Shown piece by piece: positions 1-11,200 of a DNA stretch of 64,000 bases. The DNA lies in assembly GCA_034440575.1 (NCBI GenBank), contig JAOTOL010001477.1, forward strand, positions 868,001 to 932,000, written 5' to 3'. Made by a program: the position numbers and the translations under genes. The stretch is from Imbricaverruca yamaguchii. Lineage: Eukaryota; Arthropoda; Thecostraca; Neoverrucidae. The stretch's first letter is position 1. Every line of letters starts with the position of its first letter. Below the pieces are notes generated by a model. It did no database searches, was not told the DNA's origin, and saw nothing but the letters and a program-made list of their open reading frames with translations.

Positions 1-184
1 GACTCCGAAATTCCGGCTGACCCATCAACTGACTCCCACATTGCTGGCGTCCTGCAGGCGAAGGCGCTGGCGATGGTGCGCCGCACGGGGAACATCCGGA
101 AAGCTGACCCGAACTCGGTACGGCACCCGCCGTCTGAGAACAGCCGACAGAAGGTGCTGAAGCGTCTGGCAGAGAAAGTGACCG
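1..184 (+). CDS. MCM10: MCM10, internal coding exon (partial at window edge)
   Basis: The reading frame starts at base 1 and stays open to a strong donor (ACC G|gtgagc), ending in phase 1. The Lys/Arg-rich linker contains QAKALAMVR and ADPNS, which resemble the region of MCM10 between the central OB-fold/zinc-finger domain and the C-terminal domain. It joins in phase to the exon at 592. MCM10 is a nuclear replication-initiation and fork protein that works with the CMG helicase and DNA polymerase alpha. The N-terminal and central domains lie to the left of this window. The linker alone would be weak evidence; the downstream zinc-binding exons make the assignment firm. Confidence 0.8.
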
Positions 185-591
185 GTGAGCGGCTTTCTGT
201 GGCGTCAACATGCTGCAGTTTTAGAATAACGATCTCTCGTCAGGTATAATATGTCGAAACGAGTACAGCGGACTGCCGAAATCGCCATGGGAATGATGCT
301 ATTTGCAACATTGAAGTCATTGAAACGCAGTTTGGAACAATTGCGTGCACATCACGACTCTTTGGCATCCATTTTTATTCCGTGTTGGGTACTCTGATTC
401 CTCCAGCTCATCCATAGTCGGGATAGCATAGCCCTTACAGAACGGTTGTTACCCCCATCCCAGCCAGTGCTTCTCTCACCCAATATCTTTCACCAGCTAG
501 TCTTGCCTTTCACACCGCATTGGACATTGTGACCTCCCCCACCAGATGTGACTCGTTTATCGGCTGCTGTGACGCTTCTCACCATCGCCAG
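185..591 (+). other. MCM10 intron, nothing else seen
   Basis: A 407-base intron with GT and AG ends. I see no repeat, RNA or coding signal in it. Confidence 0.7.
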
Positions 592-809
592 ACAATGTGG
601 TGTTGCCGGCGACGAAGCGGTCCCGTCTGGAGGACGATCCCAAGTTCCGCGCCGTGCTCAATGCCCGCTCGTCGCACGCGGACGCCCTGGAGGCCGAGCT
701 GTTGGAGGGACAAGAGCAGTACTTCCAGGCGCTCGAGAAGAAGGAGATGATTGAAAACCACATGCTGAACACCTGGGAGATAAAGACCAAGGCTGTCCTC
801 TGCAGAAAG
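592..809 (+). CDS. MCM10: MCM10, coding exon with C-terminal-domain helix
   Basis: The acceptor cag|acaat supplies two bases that complete the phase-1 codon of the previous exon. The exon is then open for 72 codons to a donor after TGC AGA AAG (phase 0). It encodes KRSRLEDDPKFRAVLNARS, an acidic helical stretch with QYFQALEKKE, and ends KTKAVLCRK. That layout matches the helix leading into the first zinc-binding motif of the MCM10 C-terminal domain, and the first Cys of that motif is in this exon. Confidence 0.9.
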
Positions 810-2862
810 GTGCCGTTCTGGTGGGGTTATTCTCAGTTCCTTGCAGTGGCGGTTCTGATTCTTGGCGAGTGGGTATACTAATACATTCCGATCAACCCTC
901 CTCCAATATAACTAAGATTCCTGGTAATTTATTTTTGGGTTTCGGAATTATTTTACTTTCTGTTTGCTACATCAAAAATAAATTAAGTGAAACCCAGCGC
1001 TCACGTGACGACGTTTCCAGTCACTTGGCCGACAGCAGTCTGTCGTACATTATGTATGCAGCCATAAACCGTCGAGCATACATCTGACGGAGGCCACTTT
1101 GTGTCTGCTGATGACGTCTGTGATGACACCATCTTCAAACGGCACCACCGAGTGTGTAGAGCGTCCCTCATATCCATGTGGCACGGGTACGTCTGAGGTG
1201 TAACTTTGTGTCCGCTCAGGTCGTGATCCGTGCTGACGCCATCTTCACCCTGGATAACGCCCCTGAACTGGCGCTTCCACAACCACCCCATGGAAACAAA
1301 ATTCTGATGACAGCTGTGCACAATTTCGAGAGACTGTCCTGGTGAAGCCTGTGAATTGGCACCTGCACATCCTCCCCTTGGCGACAAACTCCTTGTGGCG
1401 CCTCGTACCATCCCAATCAATACTCGAAAAAAAGTCCCCGGTGACACTCAATTGGCACCTCCGCAACGGATCCATAGAAACAAGTTCATGCTGGCACTAT
1501 TGAATGAACATCACATCCACCTCCTCGAAACAGATCCCTGGCGACGTCCCTAAAGTGACATTTTCATCGCCACTCCTCGGAGGACAACCTCGGTGATTCC
1601 TCTGAAGTGGCACGAGAAACACCACTCTTTGAAGACAAGTGTGTTGTGATCTAAATTGGCCTCGCGCGCTGGAGGGAAATGTCTGGTGACGCCCCCGAGC
1701 CTGTTCGGTACGCCCGGCTGCAGTCTGTCCGCGATACGGCCGCGTGACGTCACCATCAGCTGACTGGCTGTGAACTGGATAGCTTGTTGATATGAAAAAG
1801 TTTGGGCATGTGGGTAGGACGTATGCAAACCTACTCAAAAGCTTTCATATCCAAACTAGGTAGTCCTGCTATTAGCTAATCGCAAAGCTTGATGCTAAAA
1901 AGGAAGACTACAAATGAACAATGCTGTTGACGATAACATTTCCGATGGCTATAAAACGTTTTTCTTGCATCTGGTGGTATCGCCAGGTACGAATCAGCTT
2001 AAATATTGTTGACGAAGATGGATCCCAGACTGCTAGATTGATACCGGTTTAGTTCATAGCGTAGACGATCTCTACATTTAATTTGTCCCTCAGCACTGTT
2101 GTGCATAATTGCAATTTTGGAACAAAGATGTTAATGTTAACGTCGAAACTTCAAAAACAATATCATATATCAATGGTTGTAAAAGGGTTACATTAAAATA
2201 TAACACGTGACTAGTCGCATTCCGAATTTTAGCGTCCATGCATATAGCGCAGTGTAGTTGATAGATCTACCATACGAAGTAAAATTATATATGTAGTATA
2301 CGAGGTAAGCTAGTTTCGTAGACTAATTAATCAGATTTGAAAATACGTTTCAGTACATTTATGGGGATACACCGAACCATAATCGATTTTCCATTCGATT
2401 ATATCATTTTAACAAATGTCATCAAGATATACGACAACAATTGCGCTGGATGTATTGCATATTACAAGGGCAGAGAACAGGCGGGCCTAAAAAATGTCCT
2501 AATGCTAACATTGTGAGTTCACTAATAACTTATTAGTGAACTCACAATGCTAGCATTAGGACATTTTTTAGGCTCGCCTGTTCTCTGCCCTTGTAATATC
2601 CAATACATCTGCATTGCAAATGTCCCCCTTCTCCAAGAACACGACCACCAATTCCACAACCATTGCGAATTGTGACGTGCTCATAGTTAATTCAGGTATC
2701 CTGTGCACTAATCACTACTTCTGATAATATCGCCTCTGCTCCCAGGCCGTCAGTATACGTCTAAAACGCCTGACACACGTAGTTTCGCTACCATGTGTCG
2801 ATATCGCCACAGCTCCGTTAGCACGCGTAAATGACGTCACGAGTCCGTCCTTCCCCCAACAG
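810..2862 (+). other. MCM10 intron (2.05 kb)
   Basis: The intron joins two phase-0 exons. The stretch 1090-1750 holds loosely repeated, diverged words (aattggcacct, cttggcgacaa) suggesting an old tandem array. 1850-2440 is AT-rich with no signal. A large hairpin lies at 2449-2609. Confidence 0.6.
2449..2609. repeat. 161-nt near-perfect inverted repeat (foldback element)
   Basis: Two 79-nt arms (2449-2527 and 2531-2609) are reverse complements with about three mismatches, separated by a 3-nt loop (act). The arms contain the words gggcagagaacaggcg and aatgtcctaatgct. It could be a foldback or MITE-type element, or a palindrome made by a replication template switch. I found no convincing target-site duplication. 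Confidence 0.85.
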
Positions 2863-3054
2863 TGTAAATACCTGGCGCTGTCCGCCTCCGACTTCTGCAA
2901 GTCAGAGGGGCATGCCACGACAATGGTGGACGCCGTCAAGCGCTTCTTCAGCTGCAAGAACTGCAAAAACCGCACCACCAGTCTGGACAAGCTGCCCAAG
3001 CGGCCGTGCACCAATTGCGGCAGCGAGAGTTGGCTGAAGGCGCCCATGGGCAAG
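2863..3054 (+). CDS. MCM10: MCM10, zinc-binding exon
   Basis: 64 codons, phase 0 at both ends, with a strong donor (GGC AAG|gtgagt). Together with the end of the previous exon it builds a CCCH zinc site (C-x2-C-x9-C-x4-H, ending FCKSEGH). It then encodes a CCCC zinc ribbon (C-x2-C-x14-C-x2-C, from SCKNCKN to CTNCG). This tandem zinc arrangement, with VKRFFSC between the two sites, is diagnostic of the MCM10 C-terminal domain, which binds DNA and polymerase alpha. Confidence 0.95.
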
Positions 3055-3092
3055 GTGAGTGCCTCAGTCTATGGTGGCTCTGCGTGGCGGTG

Positions 3093-3530
3093 AGCGCGTC
3101 TTGAGCGGTGTGTGTGGGCGCGTCTCGAGCGGTGTGTGTGGGCGCGTCTTGAGCGGTGTGTGTGGGCGCGTCTTGAGCGGTGTGTGTGGGCGCGTCTTGA
3201 GCGGTGTGTGTGGGCGCGTCTTGAGCGGTGTGTGTGGGCGCGTCTTGAGCGGTGTGTGTGGGCGCGTCTTGAGCGGTGTGTGTGGGCGCGTCTCGAGCGG
3301 TCTGTGTGGGCGCGTCTTGAGCGGTGTGTGTGGGCGCGTCTTGAGCGGTGTGTGTGGGCGCGTCTTGAGGGTGTGTGGGCGCGTCTTGAGCGGTGTGTGT
3401 GGGCGCGTCTTGAGCGGTGTGTGTGGGCGCGTCTCGAGCGGTCTGTGTGGGCGCGTCTTGAGCGGTGTATGTGGGCTCGTCTCGAGCGGTCTGTGTGGGC
3501 CCGTCTTGAACGATCTGTATGGGCTCTGCG
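3093..3530 (+). repeat. 24-nt minisatellite, about 18 copies, in MCM10 intron
   Basis: The unit is close to gtgtgtgggcgcgtcttgag plus cggt. It begins about 40 nt after the 5' splice site of the zinc exon and degenerates near 3530. The unit is a multiple of three, so all frames stay open and give spurious repetitive ORFs on both strands. Confidence 0.95.
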
Positions 3531-3812
3531 GGCGAGTTTAATCTGGTATTGACCGGCAAGCAGTGCTGTCATATGGCGCGTGCAGACCGTGTTGAGCATT
3601 GATGACAACCTGAACTAAGCTGACGGTGATGAGCGGTCCTGACCGGTACGGGGAGGGTCCGGTGTCTGGCGCGGTATCACAACCTTGCGACCCGGTGAGG
3701 TGTCTCCGGCCGTCTGGGTGTCCGATCGATCGTAGCGACGCGGACACCAGTCCGATGCTGGCGCCGTCCTTGAGCGTGCACTTACCTGACATTGCCTTTA
3801 CCCGTACTCCAG

Positions 3813-3920
3813 GAGCGGACCGGACCCAAGCTGGACAGCGAGATCCTCTCGATCCGCGGCAACGAGGCCGACCACATCCATAGCCACGTGCGCGACCACA
3901 ACATCAACCTCGAGTTCTGA
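3813..3920 (+). CDS. MCM10: MCM10, last coding exon
   Basis: After the acceptor ccag the frame reads ERTGPKLDSEILSIRGNEAD and runs to TGA at 3918-3920, 35 codons plus stop. TGPKL and LSIRG are the conserved extreme C-terminus of MCM10. It enters in phase 0, matching the previous donor. The four exons here give 233 residues. I saw no canonical AATAAA close downstream. Confidence 0.95.
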   Translation, partial: ERTGPKLDSEILSIRGNEADHIHSHVRDHNINLEF

Positions 3921-5118
3921 CGCTTCGCCACACTCGCGTCACCGGCCCGGTGTGTATTGTGTGTGGCACTTCACAACAAGTGGGCGGGCCGGCTCCACAG
4001 CACGTGTTGCCTCGCTCGCGTACCGGCGGCCGCCAGCTGACACACCATGATGCGCCTCGAGGGGCGCCCAAAAACGTCCCCACCAACGCGCTGGGGAGTA
4101 CCCTTAACAAGAAAACAAGTGTGGTGTATAACATGAGATAAACAATCGCGGGTGTATGTCGGCACGGCGTCGCGAGCGGAATAGCGAAAACCAAACGCAC
4201 CTGGTTACGCGGCACCTGGACGAAACAACAAAACCACTTGGCTCCGACGGCGCAAGCCGCCGCGCAAGGACGATTTCACCTTTTATCACCAGTTGCACCG
4301 GGGTGCGCGCATCCAGCAGCGTCACACAGCTGCACGGTCGTCTGTCAACGCCGGCGGTGAGGGCGGATCACCGCCCGGATGCGTACGTATAACCGTTCAG
4401 CACACTACACGCCGCAGGGCTCCCAAAGCGCGCCCAGCTATCAATAAGCACTACACACAGCATGACATGTACCGACACCAGCGCCAGTGGCGATCTGGTG
4501 ACCCATCCCCCTCAACAATGGGACGGTGGCAGCCGCACAAAGACGACCCCCGACAGGACGGTGGTGTCCGTATCAACACACAGTTTACCTCCCCTACACT
4601 GCGGGCCGTCGCATCCACACAGAGCCGACAGCTGCTTCTCCGACACTGGAACGATGGTATCCACCCCCTCAATCCACAACAATTGGACTGCCGTATCCGT
4701 ACAGACGGCTGCGCCGACACAAGGAATGCTTGTATCCGCGCAGAAACAACAGCGCTTCGAACAGTCAGGAGGTGATCGGGAAATTCGGTCCAGTCTCCTC
4801 CGCCGTCCCCCACAGTAGGTCTGTTGTGACTGCCCATGCGGAACCCCCACGCTACGGCAGTCTGCAGGTACCGCCATCGGTTCGCCCCGACGGCTGAGGG
4901 GTGTCAGAGCCGGGTTCCCCCGGCCGGCATGTCAGTGGATCGGCTGATATGATCACAAGATGCGTGTTGCGATGCTAGTGACACGCTAGGCCGTCGTAGC
5001 CAGGTTCGCCTGACCGTGACCGGCCACCACGACCCTGGCCTGACTGCTGGACGGGTGCCTGGTCACCTCGGTGCGCCTGATGGATCTGATAGGCCTGCAG
5101 TCTGCGGACAGGCGGCCG
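3921..5118. other. Intergenic gap between converging MCM10 and MON2
   Basis: 1.2 kb between the MCM10 stop (+) and the MON2 stop (-), so it holds both 3' UTRs. Several overlapping ORFs at 4290-4900 lack codon bias or motifs. No AATAAA or ATTAAA was found for either gene. Confidence 0.6.
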
Positions 5119-5288
5119 CTACGAGGCGCCGTTGTGGGCGGTGGCGCGGTCGGGCGGCGGCCGCAGCAGGTCGGTGTACTGGAGCAGAGCGTCGTGCAGC
5201 GGCCGGCCGATCTGGTCGGACGCCAGCAGCGTGCACGACACCAGCGGCGGGTACAGCTGCACCAGCTGGTGCCACGTCACCTCGTCCA
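5119..5288 (-). CDS. MON2: MON2 exon 32 (C-terminus)
   Basis: Residues 1602-1657. The acceptor aagcag|TGGACG completes a Val codon (phase 1). It encodes [16 protein letters not shown] and ends NGAS then TAG. This matches the MON2 pattern of a 'W..V..LYP.LV.C' helix followed by a short tail. Confidence 0.92.
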
Positions 5289-8200
5289 CTGCTTACACAC
5301 GGCGCCCGTGTCAGTAGTGGCTTTCCTGGCCCGCTGCAGCACAGCAACCTCTGGAGCCGGCCTCAAGTTTGGTATTTATAATATGTTCGGGTTCAGGCAT
5401 AGGAGAAAAGGCCGGAACTTCCGTCACATACCCATCACGATAAAAATAGCCTACAATGACGAGCCACCACTTGTGAGCGGCCGGTCACCGAATGTCCAAT
5501 AATCAATTGAGCCCTGTAGCAAATATTCCGTTAATATAGGTTGTTTTCTGCAATAATAGGACGTTACAAAGAACAGTGCTTTTTAGACATCTTTCCTTCA
5601 CAACGGCTAAGAAACAAGAACGTATTACAACTGCTAACGCGATCGTGCTTCAATCCTATCTAGTCTGTCATCATGGAGCACCGGATACAAACAGGCGAGA
5701 ACATGTTCCCATCCATTCGTCGCCACGGCCAGGTGTGGCGTTCCTGGCGCAACCACTTGGTCAAACCGCAGTAGTTCACCCGTCACTGCCACTCACCCTT
5801 GTCGGGCTCGACCTTCTTCAGGGAGATCAGCAGCGAAGCGATGGCTCGCAACACGAACGACATCTCGGCGATCCGAGGCCTGCAGCCGACCACACGTCAG
5901 TGGACAGCGTTACACACGTCAGCGGTCGGCGTCACACTCCGATGGATAGCGACACACATCAGTGGACGACACTGCACAGCGTGATGAAAAAGAACGGGCT
6001 GTGTCTGTCAGCATTGACGACGTATAGCATTCCGAATAAAGACATTTATTACGGTACTGCGACAAGTGATTTAGCATCAGTGTTTGCAGGTGGTATGCCC
6101 TAGGGGCTTGTATACTTACCGTGCACATTTATTTCACTTGATTTAACTGTGTATTTTATTACATTCTAGCTTTGCCGGAACTGTAAATTCCGGCAACACA
6201 GATCTTAATACGAAACACATGCCATGCATGATCGAGCGCCAATGCTGAGTTGAACGCGAGACTGTGAGAGGGAATGAATAAAATGAACAGGTCGTTGAAG
6301 CGATTTTCTATTCAGAAATATATCGACCATCAATTCGTTTTCATGCATGAAACAAAGACGTTCATCAGGACACATCAGGACATACAAAACGTGCCGGCCC
6401 ACAATTAAACAAGACAACCTGGGAAGGGGAGGCTGTCCACAGATCAAATTAACATTCAATCTAATCGTCTGACTCCCGGCAGCCTCATCCAGAGACGTCA
6501 TCAGCCTCACCTGGGCAGCGGGCACTTGCCGGCCAGCTTGCCGTCGCCAACAAAGCCAACCAGCACCTCGCGGAAGCGGTGCACCAGCGCGGTGACCGCC
6601 AGCTGTGACGTCACGCCGCCGTCGGCGGCCGCGCGCGCCGCCGCTGTGTCCGACTGTAGCGAGAACTGCAGCAGCGTCTCGAAACATGCGTTGGCGAACT
6701 CCTCGCGCAGCCGGGCCGTGCCGTTCTCTGCAGGCCGGGAGCTGCCGTGAGCGGGGGAGTGTCGCAGATGGCCGCACCGACAGACCAGTGAGTGCCACAG
6801 ATGGGCGCACGGACAGACCAGGGAGTGTCGCAGATGGCTGCACCGACAGACCAGGGAGTGTCGCAGATGGCCGCACCGACAGACCAGCGACTGTCGCAGT
6901 GTCACATTGACAAACCGGCGAATGGCCAAGTGTCCTACTGGTAATGAGACGAGTCGCGGCGTCACACTAACCGAGACTCTGGTGTTCGGCCGAGTGCAGT
7001 GAGCCCTTGTTGAGCAGCATCATGACCGAGACGAGGAACTGGCTGGGTACCACGGCCGCGTACGGCAGCACGTCGTCCCGGATCAGGCTGACCACGGCGC
7101 AGTCGAGCGCCTCATCCGCCTGCTGCTCGTCGGGAGTCAGGCTGGCCGGCGGCTCACTGGCAACACACACCACCAGCGGTCAGGTGATGGCGCAGCGTGC
7201 CGTTCACCGGGCGTCAGACTGGCCGGCGGCTCACTGACAACACACACCACCAGCGGTCAGGTGGTGACGCAGCGTGCCGTTCACCGGGCGTCAGACTGGC
7301 CGGCGGCTCACTGACAACACACACCACCAGCGGTCAGGTGGTGACGCAGCGTGCCGTTCACCGGGCGTCAGACTGGCCGGCGGCTCACTGACAACACACA
7401 CCACCAGCGGTCAGGTGATGACGCAGCGTGCCGTTCACCGGGCGTCAGGCTGGCCGGCGGCTCACTGACAACACACACCACCAGCGGTCAGGTGATGACG
7501 CAGCGTGCCGTTCACCGGGCGTCAGACTGGCCGGCGGCTCACTGACAACACACACCACCAGCGGTCGGTGATGACGCAGCGTGCCTTCACCGGGTCGGCG
7601 GCTCACTGACAACACACACCACCAGCGGTCAGGTGGTGACCCAGCGTGCCGTTCACCGGGCGTCAGGCTGGCCGGCGGCTCACTGACAACACACACCACC
7701 AGCGGTCAGGTGGTGACGCAGCGTGCCGTTCACCGGGCGTCAGGCTGGCCGGCGGCTCACTGACAACACACACCACCAGCGGTCAGGTGGTGACCCAGCG
7801 TGCCGTTCACCGGGCGTCAGGCTGGCCGGCGGCTCACTGACAACACACCAACACTGATCATGTGGCTTGTGATAGTTGCGAATACTAGAACCCTGATATT
7901 TGCAACAAAATCTCGATCTGCATGGCGAGACCTTAGCCTCTTCAATGTACCTTAACCTCATACATCTGCAGCAAGCCATATCCTGTACAGCGAGACCATT
8001 GCCGGCCATGCGGCTGGCCATGCCCTGTTCTATCTGACCTCTGCGAGAAGAGGAAGCTCTGCAGACAGTCGGCCAGTCGCGGCCACACGTCTACACTGTG
8101 CTGACGATGTTGCCGCGCCGTGGCCAGCCCCTCCTTCAGCATGTCCAGCAGACAGCGTACGGCCAGTCGCCACGTGGTGGGGGCCGGACATGCGTACTTG

Positions 8201-11200
8201 AGGGACAGCGGCAGCTCCAGCATCTGCGAGTACCCAGTTGCTGGTGATTGGCACGGCCTGGTCGGCCACCAACACGTGCCGTCGCAGCCACGTGTTGGTA
8301 ATAGGTGTGTGCTGGTCACAGACATGCGTGTGCCTGTCCGAGTTTGCTACAGTTGTCTGGGTGTTGGTCAGTCATATGTTAGAAAGCCACAATCGCCAGT
8401 CTACTCACAGAGTGGTGACTGAGTTACAGATGTACAATTCGTGAAAATTGTCATACACAGACAGCTTCTTCGTTATACGTCATACGTAGGCATGAATTAC
8501 AGGCCGTGCGCACCAAAATGACATCAAGAAACCCCTTCGCTTCTGGTCCTCCCCAATCTATGAATACAAACCAAAAACCGTCGTCACTGCAATGATATTC
8601 TCCTTTCCGTTTTATTCGCACTTCGCCATCCTGGAACAACCTAGTGGAGGCCGAAGAGGGGTAAAGTTGACGGCAACCGGCCGCTTGTACCTATATGAAT
8701 CGCCGGCCGGACGTTAGGGTGCGATTTCGGTTGGTCGCCGGCTGGACTAGCCTAGTGGAGGCCGGGGAGGGGTAAGGCTGCCGGCAACCGGCCGTTGATA
8801 CCTGTATGATTTTCTCCAGCACGTGCGACTCGATAACGTCCGTCCGGCGCGCCGTCGCCTTGTAGAGCACAGTTGTGCGCCGCAGCGTCGTCTCGGCGAA
8901 AGGCACGTAGTTCATGGCCACCCAGTCGGTCGTCTGTGAAGGGACGGCGGCAGTCAGGCGGGGGCGGCAGGTGGCAGCCTGCTGGACGGCAAGCTATCCG
9001 TACTGTTGTACATTGTTGACGCTGTGTCGTCTTTCCTTGCTTGCCATAAATGTCACGAGCGGAATGTGGTTTGCGTATTTTACATGCCATGCCAATAAAT
9101 TCCAGTTCATGGTGTGGATACACTGTATGAAACGGAAAATAATCAATGGCAGTATACTAGTTATCACGGGATATACTCAATGGCAGTACACTCGTTATCA
9201 CGTGATATCATCAGTGGCCTTACACTCGTTATCACGGGATATAATCAATGATAGGATGCTCGTTATCACGCTTGTACAATGTATGCACTTCACTGCAATA
9301 TAGCGAAGATTGAGACAAGCTTCACAATTCCCCGTCGTCTTAAGCTGACTAATTTAGTTCATGAAGTTCGAAAGCTTGCAAACTAAAATGCAAAACGTAT
9401 TGTGTTAGAGTAACAGAGAAGGGCCGAGTCGATTTTGTAAAATAAGTGAAATATAAGGCAAAAGTACAAGTGTTTGCTTTTGGGAGTTGTCTGGCACCCA
9501 CATCCTGAAAATGTGCGGCACTGCGGGCAGGGGCGTCAGTTGAGCAGCTACCTTGCCGCGGGCGGGTCCGGCCGGTCGGGTCGGCACGTCTCCGTAGGTG
9601 GGCGCCCGGCACCCGTACCGAGAGAACGTCAGCAGCTGATCGAATAGGGCCGGCACCAGTCGACTCACTGGCTCCGTGTCGCTCAGAGCGCCCTGGACAA
9701 CAGCAGGCGCACTGGTTACACCGCCAAACAACGGGTGTACGCCGAGCAGACTTAGCGCGCCGCGGGGACGCAGGTGGCACGAGGGGGCATACACGACCCG
9801 CCCATAATACACATTCCGCCCGTGCTGAGATCAAATTAGGCTCACTAAAACAGAACTACGACAGGATGGCTGACAGTAGTGCGTTTTAGTAGGCACTAGT
9901 TTCCGCCTGAAGGGCCCGGCCCATTCAGCAGGCGCGTTAATGAGCCACCGTGCAAATGAGGTGAGATCATGGTCAATAGCGGACCTGTCACGTTCAACCC
10001 TCGCCACAAAGCAGCACCTACCTTCTCGACGGTGTCTAGGCAGGCGATGATGGCTGCCTGCAGTTTGGTGAGCACCACCTCGGTGAGGGACGGCAGGATG
10101 AAGGGCGATGCCTCACCGTGCACGGGAACCGCCACGGCCCGCTCCAGGATCGAGCACAGCTTGCAAAAGTCCTCCGATTGGAACCTGAGCCGGGAACGCA
10201 GTGAGTCGGGAGCGAGACCACAGACGGCGCCGGGCACGCAGTGAGTCGGGAGCGAGACCACAGACGGCGCCGGGCACGCAGTGAGTCGGGAGCGAGACCA
10301 CAGACGGCGCCGGGCACGCAGTGAGTCGGGAGCGAGACCACAGACGGCGCCGGGCAGCGGCAGTCGGGAGCGGAGAGACCACAAACGGGCCGGGCACGCC
10401 GTGAGTCGGGAGGCGGGCCCAGCGGCGCCGGGCACGCAGTGAGTCGGGAGCGAGACCACAGACGGCGCCGGGCACGCCGTGAGTCGGGAGCGAGACCACA
10501 GACGGCGCCGGGCACGCGTGAGTCGGGAGCGAGACCACAGACGGCGCCGGGCACGCAGTGAGTCGGGAGCGAGACCACAGACGGCGCCGGGCACGCGACA
10601 ATGGACGGCGGGCGCGTGTATGGTGTGGGAAAATCTCACGGGAGATAAGCAGGGACCACACGGAGTGATCAATTGCGATACGAATACCTGAGGCTTTGGA
10701 ACAGTCACAATACATCCATACATCAATCACGGGATACTAGGTGGAATGAGCGCGGAGTGTAAGGGGTGACTGCTCGGGAAAAACACGGAGGCATTCATAG
10801 GTGCATATGAGCCGAGGAGCATTCCTCTAGGCTAGAATACGAAATGGGGGTACAAAGGAGACAAAGCGTGAGCAAAACGTGATATCGAAATTGAACAAGG
10901 AGGCATGTGAGAAGTCCATTCAATGGACGGCTGGACATTTAATTGCCCTTGCCTCCACGACGCAAGGGCAATGTATTAATGGAGAATATGGAGGCCCATG
11001 CGCCGTTCCTTTTCCAACATTTAACATCGCATAGTAATCGGCCATGTTGTTTATTGAATTAGTGCAGGCTAGATGTAGTTCGGAGCTCACCTGTATCTGA
11101 TGTGCTGGAACATTCCGGGGAAGATTTGCACCAGCGCTGTGAGGAACGGTTGTGACGGCACGTACACATCCGAGGCGGGTCCACCGGGCGGCGGCGGCTC

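Noticed and set aside
2948..3608. Repetitive ORFs (QDAPTHTA-like, GRVLSGVC-like, WARLERC-like)
   Set aside because: All derive from the 24-nt minisatellite in an MCM10 intron.
7145..7845. CRISPR array
   Set aside because: Units are contiguous tandem repeats without unique spacers, in a eukaryotic intron.
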